The notes under the pieces were generated by a model that was not told the DNA's origin, did not search any database, and was given only the letters and a program-made list of their open reading frames with translations. Source: Orobanche coerulescens (taxonomy: Eukaryota; Streptophyta; Magnoliopsida; Lamiales; Orobanchaceae). From it: 64,000 nt of DNA. The DNA lies in assembly GCA_033398695.1 (NCBI GenBank), contig CM065803.1:97328001-97392000 (forward strand), written 5' to 3'. Positions 11,471-22,894 of the stretch are shown piece after piece (within the stretch, counting starts at the first letter, position 1; every line of letters begins with the position of its first letter). The position numbers and the translations under genes were made by a program.

Positions 11471-12110
11471 CAAAAAGTTTGCGAATTCTTAAATCCTAAT
11501 GTTTTTAAAACTCCCGAGATCGTAAAATATTTTGTAAGATGTATATTGATTTTATTCCTACCTTTCATGATTTGAATTGTTTTAATTAAGTGAATTATCT
11601 CGGGATGCATGTTCACGATTATTATGTTCTTGGAGTATGTTGTGTATGGCTCGTATTTGCACTTTATACTTGCACTAGCAAACAGCGGAAGTTTTGCTAA
11701 CCCCCGAGTAATCGGGGTGGATGTCTGTATTGCGTCCAGGTACATGCAGGTTCCAGGGGAGCAAAATACTGTATGGGTACAAAGGATGGTGGAACACGAC
11801 GATACTAATCACATGAAGACCAGTGCTGAGTATTTTGGTCAAGGCATATTGTGGTGTCTTTTCCGCTGTTGTATTTTTCTAATTGTAAGAGTATGGTTTG
11901 TGTATTTGAAACCTGCTTGGATTTGAGTGGTATCAGAGTTAGGTGTGTCTGATTTGTATATTGTGGTGAAAGACCAAATCGGTCGAATGGTTCGTTATTT
12001 AGCCATGTCGGCATGAAATGTGATGTATGGTTTATGTATTTAGCCTGGTATATCCTCACGGAGAGGGTCTGCGGCGCTGTAATATTCACGAGTGGTTTGG
12101 GGGTGTTACA

Positions 12111-13391
12111 TGTACTGTACGCCAAGAAAGGATTCTATCTCCTGTTAGTGAGCAGGCGAATGTCCTATACGGTTAATGGCAAATAAGATCACAAGTCTTT
12201 GGCCAAAGCTTTCTGATCTAGTCGTATTGGATATACTAGTAATCAGTCTGTCTTGATTTGCATTAACACATGTATAGTGTCTAGTCAACAGTAGAGTTTG
12301 ACTTTACCATGACCCGAAGACTTGACCGGGACATCTGATGAAGGGTCTATACGTATATGGTTTTCACGACATAATGGTTTTGGAATGATCCCTTTATTCC
12401 TTCTTAGTCGGGGTTTACAGTGTTGCCCGCTAGGCTGGCTAAGTGCTGCCTACACTCATTGGTTCCTCCCAATGCCGACTGAGACGGACCTACAGAGTCG
12501 CGCATCAGGATCGTTGATGGATAAATATGAATTTATCTTCTCTCTATTAATATTAGATATTGGATATCTAATTATGATTTATTGGATAAATCAAATAGCG
12601 GTCTTATGAATTGAAATTAAGTTACTGGGTAATTAATTTAATTCATATATAATATTTCTTAGAGAAATATATTTGTATTTGATATAATTAATTAATTAGA
12701 ATAATTAATTAGTATAAATACATTGGAAATAAATCCGAGTGTATTTAATGGATTCGTTTGACGAACGTACGGTACACGAGCCGAGTGACTCAGCCCGTTT
12801 CTTGGAAGTCTCCTCATAGCCGCCCCTCTCCCTCTCCTTTTGACTTGGTGTTGGTTTTTATTTTAATGTCAAGATTCCTTCCACATGTTCCTTATTGTAA
12901 GGGATATGGAATCATTTCTCATGCCTTCACTTATAAAATAAAGCACCACCAACTCCAAACCATGACTTTCACTTGGAGTGATACAGACATACGGCACAGA
13001 AGTTTTTGAGAGAGAGAAATTTTTCTTGACTTCATTTTCTTCATCTTAGAAGTGTGAGAATAGTGAGAAAAATTGAGAGAAAATTCCTACGAGTTTCTCT
13101 AGCCGTGTGCTTGGAGAACGGAGTCTCGTTGATTTTTACGGGCAGCATCCGACGCTTGTGAAGTAGAGACATCGAGCTTTCGGTGTTTGGGACGAAGGGA
13201 TTTCATGCGCGTGCTTGGGATCGTGATCATCGTCAAATTATGAAGATATTATCAAAGGCTTCAAAGGTATGGGACTTTGATCCTTTTGTCTTCGTCTTTT
13301 TGTTTTTCGTATATACGTGACTTGATCGATCCTGCTTGGGATTCATTTTATTTTTCCAATGCGTACTCATTTTGTATCCGGAATCACTACA
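12111..13391 (+). repeat. CopA2 5' LTR, 3' two thirds
   Basis: The sequence matches the CopA1 LTR from about its position 1530 onward (CTGTTAGTGAGC, TTTGGCCAAAGC, TTCACGACATAATGGTT), with clear divergence. The first ~575 LTR bases are missing because GypG3 ends at 12110. A TATAAATA box is at 12713-12720. The LTR ends at CACTACA, one base before the primer site. It is an old copy. Confidence 0.85.
12713..12720 (+). promoter_or_regulatory. TATA box of CopA2 LTR
   Basis: TATAAATA followed by CATTGGA, aligned with the CopA1 box at 2140. Confidence 0.65.
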
Positions 13392-13392
13392 G

Positions 13393-13404
13393 TGGTATCG
13401 GAGC
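13393..13404 (+). other. Primer binding site of CopA2
   Basis: TGGTATCGGAGC lies one base after the LTR. It has one mismatch to the iMet tRNA complement. Confidence 0.85.
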
Positions 13405-15113
13405 GAGGTCTTGCGACCGTATATACGATTTTTAGCATCTGGAATGCTTGCTTTGTGATTTAGAATCATTTTGATAATCGTAGATATTTTATTATTCGTC
13501 GTAGTAACGTTTTTCCGTGATTTTATGTTATTGTATAAATCAGGTTTTTCTTGGAAATATGATTTATATTGATAATATGTAGATCAGGAATAACAGGATT
13601 TTAGAAATCTGCCAAAAAACAAGTTGTATGCCATCGTTGGGCGATTTATCATACAGCATGTTGTAGGCTATCGAGCAGGTGAGGTAGGCTGCCGAGCAGG
13701 TGCTGTAGGCTGTTTAGCGGGTGTTGTAGGATGCCGAGCGGGTTTCGTAGGATGCCAAGAGGGTCCTGTAGGATGCCGAGTGGTTTCCTGTAGGATGCCG
13801 AGCAAGTTCCTGTAGGATGCCGAGAGGGTCCTGTATGCTGCCGGGCGGTGCTCCATATAGCGGCCGGGCTGTAGCATACAACGTCCGAGCACTGTCGAGC
13901 GCTGTCGGGCGCTGCTGCATACAACATCCGAGCATTGGGTGCATACAGGGTGCCTGGTGCTGCTTGGCAGCTTCCAGGCTGTCGAGCACAGGGTCTCGTT
14001 TTTCAGTATATTTTCGATAATTGATTTTCCCAGTATTAAATCATTAAATTTGGAATTTTTGATGAAGGGAAATTTCGTAGAAAATATTTTAAGGTTTACT
14101 ACAGACGAAAATTAAATTATCGATTATTGTTGAATTAATTAGATTAATTCACACCATTGTCGTTACTTGTTGTATGTTTGACATATTTATGTGATGGGGA
14201 TGTAGTTCATGGACTTAGTTTTTAAATCGTTTTTGGATTGGGTTGTAAAGCCCATTTTGAGCCTATTTATTTTACTATAAATATTTATATCTAAGATGCA
14301 ATTTTCAATGTAAGATTTATATGTAATGACGAAGACCGGGGAAAGATCCATTCGAGGGGACAAAGATTCAAGACTCGAGACATGTAATTAGATTACGATG
14401 TTTTGGTTCTAGGAACGGTCCATGAACTATATGTTGGTAGTAACTAAGTTGCTATTTCTTGTTTTTCATTTTGAATGATTGACAAACAAACACCCTTATA
14501 AACGAATTAATGTGCAAAGTGTGACATTAATCGCGAAATTCTCCCGACATATAAACAGACTAAGTTTGAAAAAGGTTACCCTCCATCAAACTCGTAGAAA
14601 ATTGATACCTGAGCCAATGTGCTATGCTTTCGAGTTATCGGGGTAGTACATTTGGTAGAGGTTGAAAAATTCTTGAGTGCATTAGATGCCTTCAGTTGGT
14701 GATAAATTTCGCCCCTAGAAACCTGATAGGTTACCGGGCGAGATTCAATAGTCAAACTGATAGACGTTGATGGTCAATAGCTTAGATAGTCCGGATTGCC
14801 AAGAAACCTGATAAGTTGAGGGCATGAAGACTAGGGGTAAAAGAAGATCGAATCATCCGTTAGATGGGTTGGTGTTGGACACCACTTTACATAAATTAAT
14901 AGGCAAGAAACCTGACAGATTGCGTCTGTTAAAATTTGTAAAGAACTCGATCACCACTAAAAAGTCGATCTCAACCATGACTTTCGGGTTATAACATGGG
15001 AGTGTGTAATTCCGATAAAATTAGTGGGAGTCGAGACAAGAATTATACAAGCCCTTAAATTCTATACTCGGTCATAAATAAAACAAGTCACTAATTCAAT
15101 CTTGTCTAAATCA
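13405..15113 (+). other. CopA2 untranslated leader
   Basis: This 1.7-kb leader is homologous to the CopA3 leader (42189 down to 40544 on the minus strand). Shared blocks include CTTGCGACCGTATATACGAT after the PBS, GGAAATATGATTTATATTGA, GTTCATGGAC, a block equivalent to CCAACACCAACCCATCTAA, and AACAAGTCACTAATT just before gag. In the middle is a GC-rich module (13663-14000) whose sequence is not shared with CopA3. No coding function is supported. Confidence 0.75.
13663..13852 (+). repeat. Nine-unit 21-bp tandem repeat in CopA2 leader
   Basis: Nine consecutive units of 20-22 bp, consensus GTAGGATGCCGAGCGGGTCCT, begin 259 bases after the PBS. Because 21 is a multiple of three, open frames run through on both strands, but they are low-complexity and have no homologue in CopA3. 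Confidence 0.92.
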
Positions 15114-15183
15114 ATGCAGAGAAACGAAACAATATCTCTCTAACTAGCCCCAATTTTCTTGACTGGTTGCAGAATCTAGTGAT
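15114..15183 (+). pseudogene. CopA2 gag start, interrupted
   Basis: ATG at 15114 aligns with the CopA3 gag start (ATGCAGACAAAT). After a small deletion and a frameshift, the sequence encodes PNFLDWLQNLVI, the counterpart of CopA3 PNFVDWLRNLMIV. It stops abruptly at 15183, where an inverted gypsy LTR end begins. The rest of CopA2 is not in the window. Confidence 0.8.
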
Positions 15184-15360
15184 TGTAACACCCCAAGATA
15201 TTCAGGGTATATTACAGTACCGTGGATACCTACATGGGACCCACCAGGCTAAATAAATAATACCGCTCATCTAACCATCACGGTTAGCGAGAAACACGCA
15301 ACACCATAACAATAACTAAATAAAATCATCCGGTACAACCGGTAAATAGGACATCACCCA
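15184..15360 (-). repeat. Inverted LTR end of a Tek1-family element
   Basis: Read on the minus strand these 177 bases align throughout, at an estimated 85-90% by eye, with the last 177 bases of the Tek1 5' LTR (31288-31464), including TTACCGGTTGTACCGG and TAGCCTGGTGG. It begins TGTAACACCCC, an LTR terminus, and is cut exactly where the Tek1 LTR starts (15361). It is a separate, minus-oriented member of the family that Tek1 entered. Confidence 0.85.
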
Positions 15361-15872
15361 TGTAATATCCGCATTTTTTTCCTTTTTCCGATATTTTTCA
15401 TTTTGGTGTATTTTTCATTTTTTGCGACTCGCACCGTATTGATATTTCGAGAATATTTAATACTGGACTTTTTGTCATCTGAGTTTGTTTCGGACCTGTT
15501 TTACTCAATTCCGCGTTTAATGTCATTTCCGTCGCTATATGGTTCGATTCTCGTGATCTTTGTTCGGAACCGCCGTTTCGGGGTTTCCATAAATCCATCT
15601 TATGTTATTATGCATGTTGTGAGCTTTTGTTTGGTGTTTCGATCGTGTATCGTGTGTTTCAGATGTTTTGGGCCGTTTTCTAATTTCCCAAAGTTATGGG
15701 GTAATTACTACCCTTGTCGTTTCCAAACCTTTGGGTAGTCAGAATTGCGTCTTCTTTTAGTGCTCTAGTTTCTCTCTCGAAGTCGTCGTGAGTATATCCG
15801 TTGGTACACCATTGTACCCTCCGATCGACCTTCGTCGAGACGTCGTGCATATCTGACCTGCTGCCAAAGGCA

Positions 15873-16192
15873 CATTACGGCCGTAAGCCAGGGATGTTAC
15901 GGCTATAATGTTCAACAGTTACGGCCATAACTTCTTGTTTTTATGGTCATAACCAAGATTCGTTTTTCTTCTTTCTTTCTGCATTGATCCAGTGGCGACT
16001 TACGGGCGTAATATTTACATGTTACGGCCGTAAGAATTGTTACGGTCGTAACCTTAGAGTGATACGGCCGTAAGTTGGTTTCATTTATTTATCTAGATTC
16101 TTCCCCAGGGACAGTTATGGCCGTAAAGTGAAATACTTACGGCCGTAATATTCACAAGTTACGGCCGTAAGTATGGGATGTTACGGCCGTAA
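15873..16192 (+). repeat. TTACGGCCGTAA dyad array in Tek1 5' U3
   Basis: About twelve copies of the palindrome TTACGGCCGTAA and one- to two-base variants (TTACGGCTATAAT, GTTACGGCCATAAC, ATACGGCCGTAAG). The final copy ends 10 bases before the TATA box. Confidence 0.93.
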
Positions 16193-16202
16193 CATCTGAC
16201 AG

Positions 16203-16210
16203 TATATAAA
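16203..16210 (+). promoter_or_regulatory. TATA box of Tek1 5' LTR
   Basis: TATATAAA, conserved in the 3' LTR at 55842-55849, immediately downstream of the dyad array. Confidence 0.75.
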
Positions 16211-16690
16211 CTGGCAGGGCCGACTTTTTCCTCATTTTTCACTCTTCTCTCTTATCTTCGCGTCGGGGGCGACCTTGGGAGATAGGGTTCATCCGGTCCT
16301 CACTTAAACTCCATTGGATAAGTATATTCTAGCATCATAGCATCATCCTAACACCAAATCATCCGTTGTTCATCTTTGAATCAAGGTAAAATCTCTTAGA
16401 ACCTTACTTTTGGGAAATTTAGTGATTTTCAATTTATTGTCCGATTCGTTCCGTGTTGTTGATTAATCCATGATGTATGTGATTAATCTTAGTGGTATTC
16501 ATGTTTTCCCTACGATTTTATGGTAAATTTCACTGTATTTGTGAAATCGAGAGGGTTTGGTTGCGATCCGCCCTCATTGATGTTTTTGTACGAATTTACA
16601 TGAATCGTAGGTGGGTTTTCGGGCGTATTCCATTTTCGTACTCGTGTAGAATTGGTTGTGATTGTATTCTTCGAATCGTTAGGTTCGTGG

Positions 16691-17017
16691 TGTTGGAATA
16701 ATTATTCCACACATTATTTAATTTGTGTTTTGATGATTAAAATTGCTAAACAACAAAACAACATCGAGGCGAAGCAAAACGACGAAGCAGACGAAGACGC
16801 AAAAAGCTGAGCAAAATGCATGTCTAGCGCACGCTAAGACATATATGTTAGCGCACGCTAACGGGAAGTCATCTGCATATCAGCCAAGTTCGAAGTTACC
16901 TGAAGGGAAGTCATCTTACGAGATAGCGCACGCTACACTTGATCATTAACGCACGCTATCGAGCCTTGTTACCGTTATGTTTCAGTCCAGTGGCTACTGT
17001 CCTTGACAGTTAGCGTG
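16691..17017 (+). repeat. TRG 5' LTR, left segment
   Basis: Bases 16691-16976 match the 3' LTR 29014-29299. At 16977 the sequence switches to the reverse complement of the 3' LTR (inverted segment). Tek2 interrupts at 17017, with GCGTG at 17013-17017 as its target duplication. TAGCGCACGCTA dyads occur from about 16822. Confidence 0.92.
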
Positions 17018-17945
17018 TGTAACACCCCCGATATATTCGGGAATATTACAGCGCCGTAAATCCTTTACATAAGGATTTACAAGGCGGAAGAATTGAACAA
17101 GTATAAAAGGGTACTGACGAATGGAAATAACGGAATTACAGTACATCAGTTCTGATCAAATGCAGAAATAGTACAATTGTTCAACAGAACTCAATAATAC
17201 ATCACCAAATTCAAATCATCACAAACGACTGCGTACTCGAGTACTTATTGAAATAACGAATAAACAACAGATAAATAAACCCGGTCGGGACATCACTCTG
17301 CACCCTCGTCGTCATACAGTTCCAGTGGTTGTTTCCCCGCTCTCCTGGATCCTGAACACAAACAAAATGTTCACCCCCGAAGGGGTGAGCACAACGATGC
17401 TAGTACAAGTACCACAACATATTATTCATATCTCACGGTGAATAATAATAACGTAAATGACAAAATACCAACGAGTCTTCTCCGACGAGAAACTCAAACA
17501 TAACATACACAACTGATAATCACAACATGATATCAATACATACACATGGTAATTCCATCGATCCAGCATTCACTGCCTAGAACCCACGATGATCCCGTCA
17601 GACCAACCCGTGGTGGAAAAACCCGTCCGCTGATCCAGCGCACGCTAGCATAGATCCCCCGATGATCCCGTCGGACCAACACGAGGTGGACACACAATAA
17701 CGACATACATGCACGACAATATGTATAACAACAATTCATAAAACAATTAAGGTACTTGCCTCGATTTGAAGACAATAACAATACTTCCACGAAAATGAAT
17801 ACTCGAATATCGTCCTCCTCAATCAATCACGTAACGAGACTAAACCTTAACAAAAGAAATGATATAGAATTTATCTCACGTCGTATGAATGTTTAACAAT
17901 TCGATTAACGGTCAAAAGTTCATAACTGCAATCTGCCCGAAGAGC

Positions 17946-18166
17946 TTAGCGCACGCTAAGTACTCTGTGTAGCGTGCGTTACGTCTGCCCGATAGCGCAC
18001 GCAAACAACAAAGCCTAGCGCACGCTAACGACGCATGGTCAGTACTTCACTGACCAGCCAACTGACTCGTCTGATGGTCTATCATACGTTACGTACTAAA
18101 CGTAGCGCACGCTAACTAGTGCTCGATAGCGCACGTTAAACTGCATAGCATAGCGTGCGCTATCGC
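17946..18166 (-). repeat. Tek2 3' LTR, downstream dyad cluster
   Basis: About seven TAGCGCACGCTA or TAGCGTGCGTTA copies, at about 17946, 17969, 17991, 18014, 18102, 18127 and 18150. They lie downstream of the TATA box, so if transcribed they would be in the RNA. Confidence 0.9.
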
Positions 18167-18984
18167 TGCATGGCAGTTTACTGCTGAGCAGTAAACTGTT
18201 CTTGCCATGAACGAAACAATGAAATCCTTCGTGATAATTCATGTTACTTCCATGAATACCAAGTTCTTACTCTTATGAATAATCTCCAGGATGATATCAA
18301 CTTCAAGATGCAAATATACGTATAATCATCATGACACCATAATCCATCTTGATTACAATTCTCATGCAAAGTTGGTGATCTCCGGTTGATGTATTAGATT
18401 CTACTATCATTATACATATTCAGACTTCATCTTGAGGTGAACTAACAATTCCGACTTATACGAAAGAATATTTCCTAAGATGATTCTCCCTTTAAGTTCT
18501 TATAACATCTTTTCCAAATCATGATCACAAAGATAACATAAATCATACGGATTGTTAACTTCCGAATATTTCTCTCATCATTTGAAGTACTAGGATTCCA
18601 ACTTCAAGGTTCTAACAATAATATCGTATTTGTAGACATCCCAATCTTCTAAACATGGTGTTGTTGAAATAATTCACTAATGAAATTCAATATCTCGTTA
18701 ACATGATCATCATATCCATTGGAAATCCAAATCTAAGACTGGTGATAGGTTGAACATACCTTAATATGCCGAAATCACTGAACCACAAGGTGTAATCCGA
18801 CTCCGGTTGGTTATGCGCCCCTCCAAGGTGTTACTTCTCTTCAATGATCACCCACAAGTGATACTCAATCATTCAATGATCACTCATAAATGTTCTAAGT
18901 GTTTAGAAGGGAGATTCTTGCTCTCTGGACTCTCAAAGATGAAGTATAGACGAAAGAAATGAAAGCCCAAGCGGTTGTTGTCCC

Positions 18985-18991
18985 ATTTATA
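18985..18991 (-). promoter_or_regulatory. TATA box of Tek2 3' LTR
   Basis: TATAAAT on the minus strand, 20 bases downstream of the U3 dyad cluster; identical in the 5' LTR. Confidence 0.65.
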
Positions 18992-19011
18992 ATATTCTGC
19001 ATTATTGACAA

Positions 19012-19241
19012 GTTAACGCACGCTACTAAGCATCCCTTAGCGTGCGCTAATAATGGTTGACTTCAGAATTTGTCCGGGTGCGTCAGCGGGAATCTTATCC
19101 GGACCCATGTCCCGCTGGCGCATGAGCTAGCTGTCCCGCTCAATAATTGAGTCCTTAGCGCACGTTACTCATACCTGCATAGCGTGCGCTAATAATGGCC
19201 CGATAGCGCGCGTTAAGATACATTCTTAGCGTGCGCTATCA
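19012..19241 (-). repeat. Tek2 3' LTR, U3 dyad cluster
   Basis: Six copies of the TAGCGYRCGCTA family, at about 19012, 19038, 19154, 19179, 19202 and 19227. Confidence 0.9.
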
Positions 19242-19392
19242 CGAGGTTGTTTGAGCAATTTGCATGTTTCTACACTTATGTACAATGATATCAATGCACG
19301 AAATATCATACTCCAATAATCAAAATCATCAATCCGAATAATACATGGTTTGAATACAGATGAAATACACTGTAATAAATCCGGATATTACA

Positions 19393-19405
19393 TACTCTCC
19401 TACTA
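19393..19405 (-). other. Polypurine tract of Tek2
   Basis: TTAGTAGGAGAGTA on the minus strand abuts the LTR start. It is preceded by the family tail TTTCAGGACGAAACTCC. Confidence 0.8.
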
Positions 19406-19427
19406 AGAAGGAGTTTCGTCCTGAAAC

Positions 19428-20687
19428 TCAAGACGAAAATAACTCGGGATATATAGACTTCATATCAGCTTCCGTTTCCCAGGTGGCTTCTTCCATTCCG
19501 TGACGTGACCACTGAACTTTGACCAAAACGATTGACTTGTTCCTCAGTTGCTTAACTCGACTCTCGAGTATCTTGACTGGTCTTTCTTCAAACGTCCCAT
19601 CCTGCTCGACTTCGATCTCGCCGAAATCAATGATATGACTGGGATCTGGTATATACCTCCGTAACTGGGATACGTGGAACACGTTATGAACATGGCACAA
19701 TGACGGCGGCAATGCTAATCTGTATGCCAACTCCCCAACTCTCTCGAGGATCTCAAATGGTCCGATATATCTCGGACTCAGCTTTCCTTTCCTTCCGAAA
19801 CGAAAGATTCCCCGAGTAGGAGAAACCTTCAAAAGTACGTGATCTCCAGTACTGAACTCCAATGCGCGGCGGCGTACGTCCGCATAGGATTTCTGGCGAC
19901 TCTGGGCAGTCAACAACCTTTCACGAATCAAGGCTATCTTCTCTCCAGTCTGCTCAATCAACTCTGGTTCTGTTCCGATCAAGTCCGATGAATCGTCCCA
20001 ACATAAGGGCGATCTGCATCTCCTTCCGTATAATGCCTCAAACGGTGCCATCTTAATGGAAGCATGCCAACTATTGTTGTAAGTAAATTCAATCAACGGT
20101 AGATGAACTTCCCAATCGTTTGACCAATCTAAGGCACAGGCCCTTAGCATATCTTCCACCGTTTGTATAGTTCTCTCAGATTGTCCGTCAGACTGCGGGT
20201 GATAAGCTGTACTGTAGTTCAATTCGGTCCCCAAGGCCTTATGAACTGCTTTCCAAAAGTGAGACACAAAACGACCGTCTCGATAAAAAACAATGGTTTT
20301 CGGCGTTCCATGCAATCGAACTATCTCCGAAATAAAGACTCGTGCCAACCTCTCTGGTCCCCACGTATCCTTAATGCCTAGAAAATGAGCCGATTTGGTT
20401 AAACGATCAACTATCACCCAAATCATGTTCATTCCTGTCCTGGTTTTTGGCATATTAGTGATAAAGTCCATCGATATGTCCTCCCACTTCCATTCAGGAA
20501 TCGGGAGCGGTTTCAACATTCCGGCAGGCCGTTGATGCTCGATCTTAACCTGCTGACAAGTCAAGCATTTCGAAACATAGTCCGCTACGTCTTGCTTCAT
20601 GTTGCCCCACCAGAAATTCTGCTTCAAGTCCTTATACATTTCTTGGTGCCGGGTGGATAGAATAGGCGAACTATGAGCTTCCTTCAT
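19428..20687 (-). pseudogene. Tek2 integrase with chromodomain
   Basis: A 419-residue open stretch holds the end of the His-His-Cys-Cys zinc region ([15 protein letters not shown] at about residues 38-45), the integrase core and a C-terminal chromodomain (ERPVKILESR, LVKVQWSRHG, EEATWE at about 365-405). Integrase joins the cDNA to host DNA, and the chromodomain directs Tekay elements to chromatin. Of the catalytic triad, the first Asp (SMDFITNMP) and the Glu (QSERTIQ) are present, but the second reads VFYRDGRF, so the Asp of SDRDGRF is Tyr. Between 20688 and 21007 the pol frame continues in other frames: [11 protein letters not shown] of RNase H is readable after a one-base shift near 21020. 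The enzyme should be inactive. Confidence 0.92.
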
Positions 20688-21007
20688 AATCGTCTGCTTT
20701 GAACATCAACATCGGGAACGCAGAGTCGGTTCAAATCTCAAAACTCCATCGTCATGAATTATGAATCCGGGGCCTTTCCTTTGATCACTTCATCATGTAA
20801 CCGAACCATCGAGAGGATCATCTACTGTCTAGATTTGATTTCTTCGGTTAAAGATGAAGTTATCTCCATCACGCACTGATTGTCCTTGGACTCTTTGTAA
20901 CCATACCTCAATTCCTTCACGAATCATCTCTCGCTGAAGGCTAAGTTGGGAGGTCGGCGTCTCCAAGATCCGAATAGAGACAGGCTTGCGGCTAAGTGCA
21001 TCGGCCA

Positions 21008-22894
21008 CTACATTTGCTTTGCTGGATGATATAAAATCTCCAAGTCATAGTCCTTAATCGGTTCCAACCATCTTCTTTGCCGCATGTTCAACTCTTTCTG
21101 ATGAATATGTACTTGAGACTCGTATGATCCGTAAAGATCCGGCGGTGAGTCCGTCAGATAATGCCTCCAGATCTTCAAGGCAAAAACCACTGCTGCTAGC
21201 TCCAAATCATGTGTCGGGTAATTCACTTCATAAGGTTTCAGTTGTCGCGACGCATAAGCGATCACCTTATCATTCTGCATCAACACGCACCCAAGTCCTT
21301 GGTTCGAAGCATCACTGTAAACTATGAATCCTTCAGTTCCCTGCGGGAGTGATAGAATCGGTGCCGTCGTCAATCTCTTCTTCAATTCATCAAAGCTAAT
21401 CTGACATAATTCATTCCACTCAAACTTCTGAGTTTTCTGCAGGAGTCGAGTAAGTGGGCGGGAGATTTTAGAAAATCCTTCCACGAATCGACGATAGTAT
21501 CCAGCAAGTCCTAATAAGCTTCGGACCTCTTTCACGTTCTTTGGAGGCTTCCAATCCAATATGGCTTCGATCTTCTGAGGGTCTACTCGGACTCCTCTTG
21601 CTGACACCACATGGCCGAGGAACATTACTTCCTTTAGCCAGAATTCACATTTAGAAAGTTTGGCGTACAATTGTTCGTTTCTCAAAAGTTCCAATACAAT
21701 CCGCAAATGCTGCGCATGTTCTTCAGGACTCTTAGAGTACACCAGAATGTCATCAATAAACACGACCACAAATTTGTCCAAAAATTCAATGAACACACGG
21801 TTCATCAATTGCATAAATATAGCAGGTGCGTTAGTGAGACCAAACGGCATCACTACAAACTCATAATGCCCGTAGCGAGTTCTGAACGCTGATTTCGGAA
21901 CATCAGACTCCTTAATCCTCAGTTGATGGTATCCTGATCTCAGATCAATCTTAGAAAATACTGTTGCCCCTTGCAACTGGTCAAACAAATCATCAATCCG
22001 TGGCAACGGATACTTGTTTTTAATCGTCATCTTGTTCAGCTCTCGATAGTCAATACACAGTCGGAGCGATCCATCCTTCTTTCGGACGAAAAGAACTGGC
22101 GCTCCCCAGGGTGAAACGCTTGGCTGAATATAGCCCTTGTCCAGTAACTCCTCCAGCTGCTTCTTCAGTTCGTACATCTCAGTAGGTGCCATACGATACG
22201 GCGCCTTGGAAATTGGTGTAGCTCCGGGTTCCAGCTCAATGGTAAATTCCACATCCCTTCGTGGAGGTAGTCCAGGTAACTCGTCAGGAAACACATCTGG
22301 AAATTCGTTCACAACAGGAATGGATGAAAGTTCCACAATTTCGTCTTCTTTCTTCATTGCGTAACACCGCATGCGATGCACCTGTTTCAACAATTTGACA
22401 GCTTTCATCGCCTTGATCAATTTCCCTGAGCTTCCCGGTTTCCATCCCTCAAACAGAATCTCGGAACCATCGTCAGCGATCAGCGAGATATTTCTCCTTC
22501 GGTAGTTCACAATTGCTCCATATCTATTAAGCCAATCGTCTCCGAGTATCAGGTCATCTCCTTGCATTTCTATCACGATCAGGTTTGAGAGCCACTCTCT
22601 GCCTCCAAATGATACAGGGAAATTTCTAGTTTCTAAATTTCCGACAATCCTCTCTCCACTCGGTAAACCAACAACATAAGGTTCACAAGCATGAAAACCG
22701 GAAATATTCAAACAATTTACACAAGACAAAGATATGAAAGAATGTGTAGCTCCTGTATCGAATAAAACGCTAACTGGCTGGGAAAGGATGCGGGACGATG
22801 CACGATGCGACAAAGCATCACGATCGTCTGTCCTCCTCATCTCGCATGCACGTGGGGAGCAGATCCGGCACTCGATGTCCCCTTTCGGTCCCAT
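21008..22894 (-). pseudogene. Tek2 protease, reverse transcriptase and RNase H
   Basis: The 628-residue frame begins just before the aspartic protease ([15 protein letters not shown], Asp at about residue 46). RT follows with [42 protein letters not shown], the catalytic FIDDILVYS, and [10 protein letters not shown]. RNase H begins [14 protein letters not shown] and continues to [11 protein letters not shown]. Near 21115-21170 two opposite indels replace the expected [10 protein letters not shown] with unrelated residues before [10 protein letters not shown] resumes, removing one RNase H active-site Asp. The frame ends early at 21008 by a further shift. RT looks intact; RNase H does not. Confidence 0.93.

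Larger units (their letters stand above)
9531..12110 (+). repeat. GypG3 3' LTR (2580 bp)
   Basis: It starts TGTAATACTTGTG after the polypurine tract and ends TTTGGGGGTGTTACA. In order it contains a U3 array of TTACGGCCGTAA-type dyads (9815-10066), a TATA-like CATATAAGG at 10076, and a run of four roughly 90-120-bp direct repeats (about 11060-11470). The element sits in a CopA2 LTR, whose remaining part resumes at 12111; TGTAC (12111-12115) would be one TSD copy. The matching 5' LTR is not recognisable in the window. Confidence 0.85.
15361..16690 (+). repeat. Tek1 5' LTR, segment 1
   Basis: It starts TGTAATATCCGCATTTT, the same as the 3' LTR at 55028, and aligns with it to TTCGTGG at 16690, where TRG is inserted. 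It contains the TTACGGCCGTAA array (15873-16192) and TATATAAA (16203-16210). The transcription start would lie soon after. Confidence 0.93.
17018..19392 (-). repeat. Tek2 3' LTR (2375 bp)
   Basis: It runs TGTAACACCCCCGATA to GGATATTACA on the plus strand; on the sense strand it is TGTAATATCC...GGGGGTGTTACA. The U3 dyad cluster is 19012-19241 and TATAAAT is at 18985-18991. A second dyad cluster (17946-18166) sits about 850 bases further downstream, and a two-unit direct repeat (GATGATCCCGTC...ACCAAC) lies near 17585-17700. Confidence 0.95.

Noticed and set aside
13624..14020. Several overlapping 60-90-residue open frames on both strands as possible genes
   Set aside because: They are by-products of a 21-bp tandem repeat in a retrotransposon leader and have no counterpart in the related CopA3 leader.
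19428..22894. Endogenous pararetrovirus sequence
   Set aside because: Integrase, chromodomain, LTRs and target duplication are present and no movement or coat protein motifs are seen; it is a Tekay chromovirus.
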